Of a DNA stretch of 64,000 nucleotides, positions 40,990 to 50,282 are shown piece by piece. The notes beneath the pieces are model-generated. The model saw only the letters and a list, made by a program, of their open reading frames with translations, searched no databases and was not told the origin of the DNA. Position 1 is the stretch's first letter. The number at the start of each line of letters is the position of its first letter. The position numbers and the translations under genes were made by a program. Origin of the DNA: Roseateles toxinivorans (GTDB lineage Bacteria; Pseudomonadota; Gammaproteobacteria; Burkholderiales; Burkholderiaceae_C); NCBI RefSeq assembly GCF_004362525.1, contig NZ_SNXS01000005.1:434001-498000 (forward strand). Reading direction: 5' to 3'.

Positions 40990-42570
40990 ATGTCCCAACT
41001 CACCGCCCTGATCTCGGTCTCCGACAAGACCGGCATTCTTGATTTCGCCAAGGCCCTGCATGAGCTGAACGTGCGCCTGCTGTCCACCGGCGGCACGGCC
41101 AAGCTGCTGGCCGATGCCGGCCTGCCGGTCACCGAGGTGGCCGAGCACACCGGCTTTCCCGAGATGCTGGATGGCCGCGTCAAGACCCTGCACCCGAAGA
41201 TCCATGGCGGCCTGCTGGCGCGCCGCGATCTGCCGGAGCACATGGCCGCCGCAGCTCAGCACGGCATCACGATGATCGACATCCTGGCGGTCAACCTCTA
41301 CCCGTTCGAGGCCACCGTGGCCAAGCCCGGCTGTACGTTGGAGGACGCGATCGAGAACATCGACATCGGCGGCCCGGCCATGGTGCGCAGCGCGGCCAAG
41401 AACTGGAAGGACGTGACGGTGCTGACCGACTCGACGCAATACGCCGGCGTGCTCGACGAGCTGAAGGCCGGCGGCAAGACCAGCGACAAGACCCGCTTTG
41501 CCTGCTCGGTGGCCGCGTTCAACCGCATCGCCCAGTACGACGCAGCGATCAGCAACTACCTCAGCGCCCGCCAGGACGATGGCACGCTGGCCCAGTTCCC
41601 CGGCCAGATGAACAGCACCTTCGTCAAGGTGCAGGACCTGCGCTACGGCGAGAACTCGCACCAGAGCGCCGCCTTGTACCGCGATCTGTTCCCCGCGCCC
41701 GGCTCGCTGGTCACGGCCAGGCAGCTGCAGGGCAAGGAGCTGAGCTACAACAATATCGCCGACGCGGACGCCGCCTGGGAGTGCGTCAAAGCCTTTGATG
41801 CCCCGGCCTGCGTCATTGTCAAGCATGCCAACCCTTGCGGCGTGGCCGTGGCCGAAAACGCGGCCGAGGCCTATGCCAAGGCGCTGAAGACCGACCCGAC
41901 CAGCGCCTTCGGCGGCATCATCGCCTTCAACCGCACGGTCGATGCGGCGGCCGCCCAGCATGTGGCCAAGCAGTTCGTCGAGGTGCTGATGGCCCCGGCC
42001 TTCAGCGCCGAGGCCCGCGAGATCTTCAAGGCCAAGGCCAATGTGCGGTTGCTCGAAATCGCCCTGCCCGCCGGTGGGCCTACCCCCTGGGAGCAAGGCC
42101 GCAATGCGGTGGACAGCAAGCGCGTCGGCTCCGGCATCCTGCTGCAGACCGCCGACAACCACTTCCTCAAGGCCAGCGACCTGAAGGTGGTGACCGCCAA
42201 GCAGCCGACCGCCCAGGAGCTGCAGGACCTGCTGTTCGCCTGGACCGTGGCCCAGTACGTGAAGAGCAATGCGATCGTGTTCTGCGCCGGTGGCATGACC
42301 CTGGGCGTCGGTGCCGGCCAGATGAGCCGCATCGACTCGGCCCGCATCGCCAGCATCAAGGCCGAGAACGCCGGCCTGACCTTGAAGGGATCGGCCGTCG
42401 CCAGCGACGCCTTCTTCCCCTTCCGTGACGGCCTGGACGTGGTCGTCGATGCCGGCGCCACCAGCGTCATTCAGCCCGGTGGCTCGATGCGCGACGACGA
42501 GGTCATCGCCGCCGCCAACGAGCGTGGCATCGCAATGGTGTTCAGCGGCGTGCGGCATTTCCGGCATTGA
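40990..42570 (+). CDS. purH: Bifunctional AICAR formyltransferase/IMP cyclohydrolase
   Basis: PurH carries out the last two steps of IMP synthesis. The 526-residue protein has the N-terminal MGS-like cyclohydrolase domain ([48 protein letters not shown]) and the C-terminal formyltransferase domain with KHANPCGVA (catalytic Lys-His) and [11 protein letters not shown]. In related genomes ruvCAB often follows purH; here ruvC is 8.7 kb away, with accessory genes between. Confidence 0.97.
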   Translation: MSQLTALISVSDKTGILDFAKALHELNVRLLSTGGTAKLLADAGLPVTEVAEHTGFPEMLDGRVKTLHPKIHGGLLARRDLPEHMAAAAQHGITMIDILAVNLYPFEATVAKPGCTLEDAIENIDIGGPAMVRSAAKNWKDVTVLTDSTQYAGVLDELKAGGKTSDKTRFACSVAAFNRIAQYDAAISNYLSARQDDGTLAQFPGQMNSTFVKVQDLRYGENSHQSAALYRDLFPAPGSLVTARQLQGKELSYNNIADADAAWECVKAFDAPACVIVKHANPCGVAVAENAAEAYAKALKTDPTSAFGGIIAFNRTVDAAAAQHVAKQFVEVLMAPAFSAEAREIFKAKANVRLLEIALPAGGPTPWEQGRNAVDSKRVGSGILLQTADNHFLKASDLKVVTAKQPTAQELQDLLFAWTVAQYVKSNAIVFCAGGMTLGVGAGQMSRIDSARIASIKAENAGLTLKGSAVASDAFFPFRDGLDVVVDAGATSVIQPGGSMRDDEVIAAANERGIAMVFSGVRHFRH

Positions 42571-42605
42571 GTTAGACGCGTCACCCTAGGCAAGGGCCAA
42601 TACCG

Positions 42606-42635
42606 TTGGCACTTGCCTTGTTTGGCGCGTAATCT
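42606..42635 (+). promoter_or_regulatory. Putative sigma-70 promoter of the aldehyde dehydrogenase gene
   Basis: TTGGCA (42606-42611) and TAATCT (42630-42635) are 18 bases apart, 24 bases before the ATG at 42660, with CCGGAGACAGC as ribosome site. Confidence 0.45.
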
Positions 42636-42659
42636 CCGCTCAAACGAACCGGAGACAGC

Positions 42660-44069
42660 ATGGACCAGTCCCTCCAAGAACGCCTGCACGTGGTGCTGGA
42701 GCAGCAGCGCGCCGCCTTTGCCGCCGAGCGCATGCCTAGCCTCGAGGTCCGCAAGGACCGCCTGCAGCGTGTGCGCGCGATGACGGCCAAGTACGGCGAC
42801 GAGCTGGCCGCCGCCATCTCGCAGGACTTCGGCCACCGCGCCCGCCAGGAAAGCCTGCTGGCCGACGTCTACACCGTCGAGTCGGGCGCCAAGCATGCAC
42901 TGCGCCATTTGCGCGGCTGGATGAAACCCAAGCGCGTCTCCACCGCCCTGCACTTCCTGCCGGCCAGCAACCAGCTGCTGCCGCAGCCGCTGGGCGTGGT
43001 CGGCGTGGTCGCGCCCTGGAACTACCCGTACTACCTGGCAATGGCGCCGGCCCTGGCCGCGCTGGCCGCCGGCAACCGCGTGATGATCAAGCCGTCGGAG
43101 CTGACGCCGGCCACCTCGGCGCTGATGGCCCGCATGGTCAGCGAATTCTTTGCGCCCGAGGAGATGCAGGTCATCGTCGGTGATGCCGATGTCGGCCGTG
43201 CCTTTACCCAGCTGCCCTTCGACCATCTGTTCTTCACCGGCTCCACCGCTGTGGGCAGGCTGGTGGCCCAGGCCGCGGCCAAGAATCTGACGCCGGTGAC
43301 GCTGGAGCTGGGCGGCAAGTCCCCGGCCCTGATCGACCGCAGCTGCGACCTCGCCGTGACCGCCGAGCGCTTGGCCTTCGGCAAGCTCTTGAATGCCGGC
43401 CAGACCTGCGTGGCACCCGACTATGTGCTGGCGCCGCAGGAGCTGGTGCAGCCGCTGGCCGAGGCGGTGCGCGCCGCCGTGCGCCGCATGTACCCGACCC
43501 TGGATGCCAACCCCGACTACACCAGCGTCTCGACGCCGCGCCACCATGCCCGGCTGCAGGGCCTGCTGGACGACGCGAAGGCGCGCGGCGCCACGCTGCT
43601 GCCCACCCATGACGAGGCGCTGAGCGGTCGCAAGCTGGTGCCGCACCTGCTGCTCAATGTGACCGACGAGATGGCGGTGATGCGCGAGGAGATCTTCGGC
43701 CCCCTCCTGCCCATCGTCGGCTACCAGCGCGTCGAAGAGGCGCTGGACTACATCAACCGCCACGAGCACCCGCTGGCCCTGTACTGGTTCGGCAATGACA
43801 GCGCCGCGCAACAGCGGGTGCTGGAGCAGACCCATGCTGGCGGCGTGACGATCAACGACTGCATCTGGCATCTGGGCCAGGAGGAACAGCCCTTTGGCGG
43901 CGTTGGCGCCAGCGGCATGGGCTCGTACCACGGCGAATGGGGCTTCCGCACCTTCAGCAAGGAAAAGCCCGTGTTCCGGCAGTCCCGCTTTGCCGGCACC
44001 AAGCTGTTCTACCCGCCCTATGGCGCGGTGTTCGAGCGCCTGCTGGGGCTGCTGCGCAAGATCAGCTGA
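42660..44069 (+). CDS. Coniferyl aldehyde dehydrogenase-like enzyme
   Basis: A 469-residue NAD(P)-dependent aldehyde dehydrogenase. Catalytic residues are visible as LELGGKSP (Glu) and NAGQTCVAPDY (Cys), with the cofactor motif FTGSTAVGRLV and N in APWNYPYYL. The membrane-proximal C-terminus and the general pattern match bacterial CalB-type coniferyl aldehyde dehydrogenases and class 3 fatty aldehyde dehydrogenases. Oxidation of fatty aldehyde is a real alternative, given the acyl-CoA reductase at 32 kb. The gene seems monocistronic. Confidence 0.85.
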   Translation: MDQSLQERLHVVLEQQRAAFAAERMPSLEVRKDRLQRVRAMTAKYGDELAAAISQDFGHRARQESLLADVYTVESGAKHALRHLRGWMKPKRVSTALHFLPASNQLLPQPLGVVGVVAPWNYPYYLAMAPALAALAAGNRVMIKPSELTPATSALMARMVSEFFAPEEMQVIVGDADVGRAFTQLPFDHLFFTGSTAVGRLVAQAAAKNLTPVTLELGGKSPALIDRSCDLAVTAERLAFGKLLNAGQTCVAPDYVLAPQELVQPLAEAVRAAVRRMYPTLDANPDYTSVSTPRHHARLQGLLDDAKARGATLLPTHDEALSGRKLVPHLLLNVTDEMAVMREEIFGPLLPIVGYQRVEEALDYINRHEHPLALYWFGNDSAAQQRVLEQTHAGGVTINDCIWHLGQEEQPFGGVGASGMGSYHGEWGFRTFSKEKPVFRQSRFAGTKLFYPPYGAVFERLLGLLRKIS

Positions 44070-44082
44070 AACCGGGGGGCGA

Positions 44083-44844
44083 TCAGAACTCCCACAGCAG
44101 CGACAGCACCCAGCGGTCGGCGGCGCGGGCGGCGCTGGTCAGTCCACGGCTGTGGGCCTGGCTGGCGATGTGACTCAGATAGACCTGGGCATTGCCCTGG
44201 GCCCAGCTGAGGCCCACATTGCCGTAGCCATAGCCCAGCGCGGTGGCAGGCAGATCGCTGCCGGCCCTGGCCTGCAGCCGGTAATACCCCAGGCCCGCAT
44301 CGAGGGCCAGCGCACCGACCAGGCGCTGGCGCAGGCTCAGTTCGGCGCTGAGTGCATGGCCGCTGCGCGGTCGGCCCTGGGCATCGTTGCGATAGGCACC
44401 GGGATACCAGGCCAGCGAGCCGTTGACGCGGCCGTCCCAGCCGAGGCTGGCGCTGAGTTCGCTGGAGTCGAAACGGTGGCGCCGTGCGCTGCCCGGATAG
44501 GCCGAGCGGCTCAGTGCCACGCCGGCCGCCCAGTCCGTGCTCAGCTGCCAGCTGCGGCCCAGATGGGCGGTCAGCAGCAGGCGGCGGCCCTCGGCGTCGC
44601 GGTCCAGCGCCGCCAGACCCAGGCCGGCCGACCAGCCGGTATCGCCCCGGTAGCTGATGTCCCAGGCCAGCGAGGCATGTTCGTTGCTGAGGCTGATGCC
44701 GCGCACCACGTAGTCGCTGGCCACGGCGACCGAGTGGCTCCAGTCGTCGGCCCATGCCGGCTGCCAGACCAGCGAGCAAAGCCCGAGGGCTAGGGCGGCG
44801 CGGTTGAAGCGAGCAGAGAAACGGTGGAAATGGTGGTTTGGCAC
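44083..44844 (-). CDS. TorF family putative porin
   Basis: A 253-residue outer-membrane beta-barrel-like protein. The signal peptide (FNRAALALGLCSLVWQPAWA) is followed by the TIGR02001/TorF opening HSVAVASDYVVRGISLSNEHASLAWDISY, where DYVFRGIS-like sequence is typical, alternating strands, and a terminal aromatic (LLWEF), as in barrel proteins. I chose the GTG at 44844; an ATG at 44880 would overlap the 5' end of the divergent sigma-factor gene. It is convergent with the aldehyde dehydrogenase gene. Its substrate is unknown. Confidence 0.78.
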   Translation of the reverse strand: MPNHHFHRFSARFNRAALALGLCSLVWQPAWADDWSHSVAVASDYVVRGISLSNEHASLAWDISYRGDTGWSAGLGLAALDRDAEGRRLLLTAHLGRSWQLSTDWAAGVALSRSAYPGSARRHRFDSSELSASLGWDGRVNGSLAWYPGAYRNDAQGRPRSGHALSAELSLRQRLVGALALDAGLGYYRLQARAGSDLPATALGYGYGNVGLSWAQGNAQVYLSHIASQAHSRGLTSAARAADRWVLSLLWEF

Positions 44845-44867
44845 AGGGATGCAACCATAATTCAAAA

Positions 44868-45500
44868 ATGCGGCACTCACCCGATATGCCAGCCCATCAG
44901 CAGTTCGACGGTGCGGATCCGGCCGATGCCCTGGATCGTGCCGAGTTGTGCGCCGCGGCGGCCGGCAACCGCGCGGCCTTCGAGCAGCTCTATCGCCGCT
45001 ACTTCCCGAAGATGACGCGCTTTCTGCGCCGCTTCAGCGCGCGCGACGATGTGATCGAGGACGTGATCAACAGCGCGATGTGGGTGGTCTGGAGCAAGGC
45101 CGGTGCCTTTCGCGGCGAGTCGCGGGTGGGCACCTGGATCACCGGCATTGCCTACCGCTGCATGCTCAAGGCCCTGCGTGACGGCACGCCGGCCGCCGAG
45201 GTCAGCCAGGATGGCCTGGTGCAGAGCGAGCTGGACGAGGCCTCGGCGGCCAACCCGGCGGCCGACAACGAGTTGCGCGACTGGGTCACCAAGGGCCTGC
45301 GCCTGCTGCCCGAGGACCTTCGCACGACCATGGAACTGGCCTATCTGGCCGGCCTGTCCTGTGCCGAGATTGCCACAGTGATGGACTGTGCGGAGGGCAC
45401 GGTCAAGGCCCGCATGTTCCACGCCCGGCTGCGGCTTCGCAATCTGATGCCGGCGCTGGCCGAGTCACACGTTGCCGGTCTGGGAGCCGGGCAAGGATGA
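44868..45500 (+). CDS. ECF-type RNA polymerase sigma factor
   Basis: A 210-residue sigma-70-family ECF factor. Region 2 runs from AFEQLYRRYFPKMTRFLRRF to GTWITGIAYRCML, and region 4 is LPEDLRTTMELAYLAGLSCAEI then AEGTVKARMFHARLRL. CATAAT at 44856-44861 sits 6 bases before the ATG at 44868, so the transcript may be leaderless. Its stop overlaps the anti-sigma start by 4 bases. The triad with the anti-sigma factor and the subtilase suggests control by an envelope signal. Confidence 0.92.
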   Translation: MRHSPDMPAHQQFDGADPADALDRAELCAAAAGNRAAFEQLYRRYFPKMTRFLRRFSARDDVIEDVINSAMWVVWSKAGAFRGESRVGTWITGIAYRCMLKALRDGTPAAEVSQDGLVQSELDEASAANPAADNELRDWVTKGLRLLPEDLRTTMELAYLAGLSCAEIATVMDCAEGTVKARMFHARLRLRNLMPALAESHVAGLGAGQG

Positions 45501-46183
45501 GCAAGACCATGGATGCCGATCCGAACTCGGCTCACCGGCGTGCCTGGGACCTGATCCCCTGGGTCGTCAACGGCAGCGCCAGCGAAGACGAGCGCCGCCT
45601 GGTGGAACGCCACGCCGAAGACTGTGCGGACTGCCGCGAGGAGTTCGACTTCCAGTGCCAGTTGCGCGATGGCATGGCACCTCGCACGGCGCCTGCCGCC
45701 CTCGATGCCGATCATGCCTTGGGCCGCTTCTGGGGCCGTGTCGATGCCGAGCAGACCGGCAGCCTGTGGGACAAGCTGGCAACGCAGCCGCCCGCCTCGC
45801 CCACTGCACCCGCCGAGCACCAACGCCGTGGCCGCTGGCAAACCGCCATGATCGCGGCCGTGCTTGTGCAGGCGCTGGGCCTGGCAGCGCTGCTGGGCGT
45901 GCTGTGGGAGCGGCCACGGGGCGCCGAGTACCAGGTCTTGAGTCAACCGCCAGCCGGCATGGCTGACATCCGGCTCGTGCCGGCACCCGGCCTGAGCCTG
46001 GGCGAGCTGCACGCACTGCTGGATCGCCACGAATTGCAGCTGCTGCAGGCCAATGCCGATGCCACCCACTTCGCCCTGGGCCTGCGCCCCGGTGCCGGCC
46101 TCGGCGTGGCCGAGGCCGTGCAGCGCCTGCGGGCCGAGCCGGGCGTGCTGCTGGCCGAACCCTTGACGCCTCCAAAGCCCTGA
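45497..46183 (+). CDS. Anti-sigma factor with zf-HC2 domain and propeptide-like sensor
   Basis: A 228-residue single-pass membrane protein. The cytosolic part holds a zf-HC2 zinc finger (His39, Cys43, Cys46 in ERHAEDCADC), the fold that clamps ECF sigma factors. A membrane helix runs through residues ~116-137 (WQTAMIAAVLVQALGLAALLG). The periplasmic part (157-224) contains LLDRHELQLLQA and AVQRLRAEPGVLLAEPL, which resembles the propeptide of the subtilase encoded next (residues 70-131). Inference: the protease binds or cuts this domain to release the sigma factor. Confidence 0.85.
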   Translation: MSKTMDADPNSAHRRAWDLIPWVVNGSASEDERRLVERHAEDCADCREEFDFQCQLRDGMAPRTAPAALDADHALGRFWGRVDAEQTGSLWDKLATQPPASPTAPAEHQRRGRWQTAMIAAVLVQALGLAALLGVLWERPRGAEYQVLSQPPAGMADIRLVPAPGLSLGELHALLDRHELQLLQANADATHFALGLRPGAGLGVAEAVQRLRAEPGVLLAEPLTPPKP

Positions 46184-46184
46184 T

Positions 46185-47429
46185 ATGAATCTCCTGCGTG
46201 CCCTGGTCCTGGCAGGCTTGGCCACTCTAGCCACCTCCCCCTGGGTCGCCGAGGCCCAGCCCGGCCCCCGAGCGGAGCCAGGCCTGATCATCGTCGCCCT
46301 GGCCGATCACCGCCCCGCCCTGCCCGCCGTTGGCGGCACCGCCCGGGCCAGCTACCGGCGCGGTGCGGGCTATGGCCCCGGCCTGGGCACAGAGGCCACG
46401 GCCGAGGGGCTGGCACGCGATTTCAAACTGCAGGTCGAGGACGGTTGGACGATCGCGCCGCTGAAGCTGCACTGCCTGCTGTTCCGTCTGGCCGCCGGAG
46501 CCGACTCCGCCACCGTGCTGGCCGCGCTGGCGCGCGATCCCCGCGTCGTACTGGCCCAGCCGCTGAACCAGTTCGAAACGCTGGCCATCCCGGACGTCGC
46601 ACCGGACAAGCCGGCCTATAACGATCCCTATGTCGGCCTGCAGCGCGGCTTCATGGCCATGGATGTGGCCGAGGCGCAGCGCTGGTCGCGCGGCGCCGGC
46701 GTGCGCGTGGCCCTGATAGACACCGGCCTGGACGCCAGCCACCCCGACCTGCAGGGCCGTGTGCTGACTGAACGCAATTTCGTCGCCCCGGCTCGCGGCC
46801 TGCCCGCGGGCGGCGAGCGTCATGGCACGCAGATGGCCGGCGTGATTGCAGCCGTCGCGAACAACCGCCAGGGCATTGTCGGTATCGCCCCGGAGGCCCA
46901 GCTACTCGCCTACCGGGCCTGCTGGGATGCCGAGGCCGGGCGCAGCGCCCGCTGCGACTCATTCACGCTGGCGCGGGCCCTGGGCGCGGCCATTGCCGCC
47001 GATGCCGACATCATCAACCTTAGCCTCAGCGGCCCGGCCGATCCGCTGCTGCAAAAGCTCACCGAACACGCGGTGCGGCGCGGCATCATCGTCGTCGGCG
47101 CACTGCCGGCCGGTGGCCGCGCTGAGGGCTTCCCTGGGGGTGTTCCGGGCGTGCTGGCGGTGCGCTCACTCGGCGACACCACCGGCGGCACGCAGGCACT
47201 GAGCGCACCGGGCCGCGACATCCTGACCCTGAACCCCGGTGGCAGCTACGACTTTGCCTCCGGCAGCTCGCTGGCCGCCGCCCATGTCACCGGCACCGTG
47301 GCGCTGCTGCGGGCGCTGCATCCAGCGCTCAATGCCGAACAGGCCCAGCGCTGGCTTGCGGCACCGGCGCCGGTCAATGCCTGCACGGCGATGCGGCATC
47401 TGCGTTCACTGGCGCTGTGCACGCCTTGA
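46185..47429 (+). CDS. S8 family serine peptidase (subtilase), exported
   Basis: A 414-residue subtilase with a signal peptide (VLAGLATLATSPWVAEA), a propeptide-like domain (residues ~30-131) and a catalytic domain. The triad is Asp179 (VALIDTGLD), His213 (GERHGTQMAG) and Ser362 (GSSLAAAH, with Ala in place of the usual Pro). The start is 1 base after the anti-sigma stop, so the three genes are one operon. The domain is short for the family and ends soon after the Ser motif. Its 3' end overlaps the convergent PEP-CTERM gene by 24 bases. Confidence 0.9.
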   Translation: MNLLRALVLAGLATLATSPWVAEAQPGPRAEPGLIIVALADHRPALPAVGGTARASYRRGAGYGPGLGTEATAEGLARDFKLQVEDGWTIAPLKLHCLLFRLAAGADSATVLAALARDPRVVLAQPLNQFETLAIPDVAPDKPAYNDPYVGLQRGFMAMDVAEAQRWSRGAGVRVALIDTGLDASHPDLQGRVLTERNFVAPARGLPAGGERHGTQMAGVIAAVANNRQGIVGIAPEAQLLAYRACWDAEAGRSARCDSFTLARALGAAIAADADIINLSLSGPADPLLQKLTEHAVRRGIIVVGALPAGGRAEGFPGGVPGVLAVRSLGDTTGGTQALSAPGRDILTLNPGGSYDFASGSSLAAAHVTGTVALLRALHPALNAEQAQRWLAAPAPVNACTAMRHLRSLALCTP

Positions 47430-49547
47430 ACTTGCGCCACGACGTGCAACGGCCAGCAGCAGCAGGCCCAGCCCGAGACTCGCCCAGGTCGCTGGCTCCG
47501 GCACAGCGGTGATCTGAAACACGATGCCGCCGGTGCCATTGGCCGGTGTGTTGGTGACCAGGGCATAGAGCTCACCCATCGCATCCTCGCCGAAGCCGTG
47601 CACGGTCAGGCCATCGGGCAGCTGTCCATCGACGAACTGCGGCAGCGCAAACTCCTTGATCTCACCGGTCTCCAGATCGGCGTAGAACAGCCGCCCATCG
47701 GCCCGCGGCTGTCCGCCGCCGCTGCGCAAGGCCAGGTCGCCGAACACATACTTGCCGAACAGCGCCGGTATCGCCCCACCGCGATAGACGAAACCGCCGG
47801 TGATCGAGATGCCGTCACCATGGTCGTATTCCAGGGTCGCCAATGTGCCCTTGATCGGATCGATCAGCCCAACCGGGTTGCCCGGGCTGCGCGCGCCGAT
47901 CTGGCCCGCATTCGGGCCGGTGCGGTTGAACAGGAAGTCACCCTCCTTGAGTCCCCAACCGAAGTTGCCGCCCAGTTCCAGCCGGTCGATCTCCTCGATC
48001 ATGTTCTGGCCCACATCGCCGATGATGATCTGGCCGTTGCCACCCAGATCGGGGCGATCGACGGCGAAGCGATAGGGATTGCGGAAGCCCAGCGCATAGA
48101 TCTCGCGCACCTGGCCAGCGCCCTGGAACGGATTGCCGACCGGAATGCGGTACTGGCCGTTGCCGCTGAGCAGATCGGCGCTGGCGGCGGTGAGTGCGGG
48201 ATCGACGGGATCGATGCGCAGCATCTTGCCCAGCGGCGTGCTCAGGTTCTGCGCATTGCCGCCGGGCTCCAGGTGGCTGGGGCCGACGTCATTGGCGTTG
48301 CCGCCATCACCGAGGCCCAGGTAGAGATAGCCATCGGTGCCGAAGGTGATCGTGCCGCCGTTGTGATTGCCGGCATTCTTGCCGAAGGAGATGATCTCGC
48401 GCCTCGAAGTCGGATCCACCACGCCGGGCTGTCCCGGGCTGATGCGCCATTCGGTGATCAGGTTCTTGTAGTTCTGCACCGCCCCGTTGGGCGCGGCAAA
48501 GGTCGGCGCCGTGCCGGCGGGTATGGCCTCGCTGGTGTAGGTATAGAGCTTGCCGAAGCCGATGCTGCCGGGCGTGTTGAAGCCGGGGTGGAAGGCCAGG
48601 CCCAGAAAGCCGCGCTCGTCATTGGCGTTGGCAGGGTTCAGCGGCGGCGACACACGGCTGCGAATGTCCAGCGCCGGGGCGGCCAGCAGGCTGCCGTTCT
48701 CTATCACCCGCAGCAGGCCGTTCTGCTCGACGACGAACAGGCGGCTGGTGTCTCCCGGCGCGCTGATCGCGTAATCGGGGGCTGACATGCCGCTGGCCAC
48801 CGTCTTCAGATGCACGGCGATGTCACCGGTGGTGATGGCAGGCAGCACGGTGGTCGCCTGCGCACCCTGGCCCAGGCCCAGCAGTGCCATCAGCACCAAG
48901 GGTGCACGCCAACGGCGGCGCATGCGCAGGCCGGCGACCAGCGCAAGGCCTGCCCCCAGCAGTGCCAAGGTCTGCGGCTCGGGCACGGCGCTGATATTGT
49001 CCACGCCCAGCTGGGCGGCAATGTTCTGGCCGGGGAACAAGGCATCGGTGCCATGGAACAGGCGCAGTTGCGAGACATTGCTCAGCGCCAATGCGGCCGC
49101 GCCGGTCAGCGCGTCCGGGGTCAGCTGGAACAGCACATGGGTCCAGCCACTCCCGGCCTTCAGCAGCACCGGCTGCTCCGACATCACATCCGGTGCGGCG
49201 ACCCACAGGCGCAGGCTCAGATCGGTCGCCCCCATATTGTTCAGGTCCATGGCGACGGCCGTCACGCCGCCGGCCAGATAGTCACCCGCCCATTGCGCGC
49301 CGCTGAAGGCCACCAGCTTGCCACCCGCCCCCGGGTTGCCGGTGGCCGCCAGCTGCAGGAACATGTCCCCTGCGCCGGCCGGCCCGCCTGAGGCTGCGAC
49401 AAAGGGCGGATTGGGGTTGGCGGCTCCGCTGCTCCAGCCCATCGTCGAGCCATCCTGGAAGGTATCGGTCATGCCCAGGCTCAGGGCCGACGCCGACCCG
49501 GCCGATAGGCCCGACACAAGCAGGAATAGCCAAGCACGAGCATTCAT
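47406..49547 (-). CDS. Double PEP-CTERM protein with PQQ-sugar-dehydrogenase-like domain
   Basis: One uninterrupted 713-residue frame holds two complete secreted proteins. Part 1 (1-208): signal peptide, a beta-rich domain, then an internal PEP-CTERM signal, VPEPQTLALLGAGLALVAG with a basic RMRRRWR end. Part 2 (209-713): a second signal-peptide-like segment (RAPLVLMALLGLGQGAQA), a six-bladed-propeller domain of the soluble glucose dehydrogenase/HHIP type (LFVVEQNGLLRVIENG, GLAFHPGF, HNGGTITFGTDGYLYLGLGD, EIYALGFRNPYRF, NFGWGLKEG), and a terminal PEP-CTERM (VPEPATWASLGLGLLLLAVARR). AAGGAGG precedes ATG 49547. Met209 (48923) could be an internal start but has no ribosome site. A lost stop codon or a true polyprotein are both possible. 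Confidence 0.85.
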   Translation of the reverse strand: MNARAWLFLLVSGLSAGSASALSLGMTDTFQDGSTMGWSSGAANPNPPFVAASGGPAGAGDMFLQLAATGNPGAGGKLVAFSGAQWAGDYLAGGVTAVAMDLNNMGATDLSLRLWVAAPDVMSEQPVLLKAGSGWTHVLFQLTPDALTGAAALALSNVSQLRLFHGTDALFPGQNIAAQLGVDNISAVPEPQTLALLGAGLALVAGLRMRRRWRAPLVLMALLGLGQGAQATTVLPAITTGDIAVHLKTVASGMSAPDYAISAPGDTSRLFVVEQNGLLRVIENGSLLAAPALDIRSRVSPPLNPANANDERGFLGLAFHPGFNTPGSIGFGKLYTYTSEAIPAGTAPTFAAPNGAVQNYKNLITEWRISPGQPGVVDPTSRREIISFGKNAGNHNGGTITFGTDGYLYLGLGDGGNANDVGPSHLEPGGNAQNLSTPLGKMLRIDPVDPALTAASADLLSGNGQYRIPVGNPFQGAGQVREIYALGFRNPYRFAVDRPDLGGNGQIIIGDVGQNMIEEIDRLELGGNFGWGLKEGDFLFNRTGPNAGQIGARSPGNPVGLIDPIKGTLATLEYDHGDGISITGGFVYRGGAIPALFGKYVFGDLALRSGGGQPRADGRLFYADLETGEIKEFALPQFVDGQLPDGLTVHGFGEDAMGELYALVTNTPANGTGGIVFQITAVPEPATWASLGLGLLLLAVARRGASSRRAQRQ

Positions 49548-49658
49548 TGCAGCCTCCTTGATATGCGATAGGCACAAAGCGACGCCTCGGCCCTGCATTG
49601 CGTGAGCACCGCCGCGGCCAAAAAAGGTTGTGCCGCAAAGCCCGCTACCATGGCCGCC

Positions 49659-50282
49659 ATGACGCTTGCAGAATTCACCGGCCTGTTCCTGGCCTCGCTG
49701 GCGCGCCTGATCACCGGCGCCCAAGGCCACTGGAAGGGCAGCCCGCCGAAGGCGGAGCAGCGCATCTATTTTGCCAACCACCAGAGCCATTTCGACTGGG
49801 TACTGATCTGGGCCGCGCTGCCGCGCGATCTGCGCGCCCGCACCCGGCCTATCGCCGCGCGTGACTACTGGACCAGCAGCAGGTTCAAGACCTGGCTGAC
49901 CTCGGCGGTGTTCAACGCCGTCTATGTCAGCCGCACCCGCACGGCCGAGGAGCAGGACCCGCTGGAGCCCCTGGTCGAGGCGCTGAACAAGGGCGACTCG
50001 CTGGTCATCTTCCCCGAGGGCACGCGCAGCAACAAGGGCGAGCCCCAACCCTTCAAGAGCGGCCTGTTCCATCTGGCCGAGCAGTTCCCGCAGGTACAGC
50101 TGATACCGGCCTGGATAGACAATGTGCAGCGCGTCATGCCCAAGGGCGAGGTCGTGCCGGCGCCCATCCTGTGCACGGTGACCTTCGGCGCGGCGGTGCA
50201 GTTGCAGCCCGGCGAGGACAAGAGGGCCTTCCTGGAGCGCGCCCGCGCGGCGGTGCTCGAGCAAAGGCCGGTGTCCCAATGA
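49659..50282 (+). CDS. 1-acyl-sn-glycerol-3-phosphate acyltransferase-like protein
   Basis: A 207-residue PlsC-family acyltransferase. It has the acyltransferase motif I NHQSHFD (HX4D), motif III FPEGTRS, and an N-terminal hydrophobic segment (FTGLFLASLARLITG). It would place an acyl chain on lysophosphatidate or a related acceptor at the inner membrane. I chose ATG 49659; ATG 49650 is also possible. Its stop overlaps the start of the CdsA-like gene (ATGA), so substrate flow from phosphatidate to CDP-diacylglycerol may be coupled. Confidence 0.9.
   Translation: MTLAEFTGLFLASLARLITGAQGHWKGSPPKAEQRIYFANHQSHFDWVLIWAALPRDLRARTRPIAARDYWTSSRFKTWLTSAVFNAVYVSRTRTAEEQDPLEPLVEALNKGDSLVIFPEGTRSNKGEPQPFKSGLFHLAEQFPQVQLIPAWIDNVQRVMPKGEVVPAPILCTVTFGAAVQLQPGEDKRAFLERARAAVLEQRPVSQ

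Noticed and set aside
42606-42622. TGGCACTTGCCTTGTT as a sigma-54 promoter of the aldehyde dehydrogenase gene
   Set aside because: The essential GC of the -12 element is GT; a sigma-70 reading of the same region fits better.
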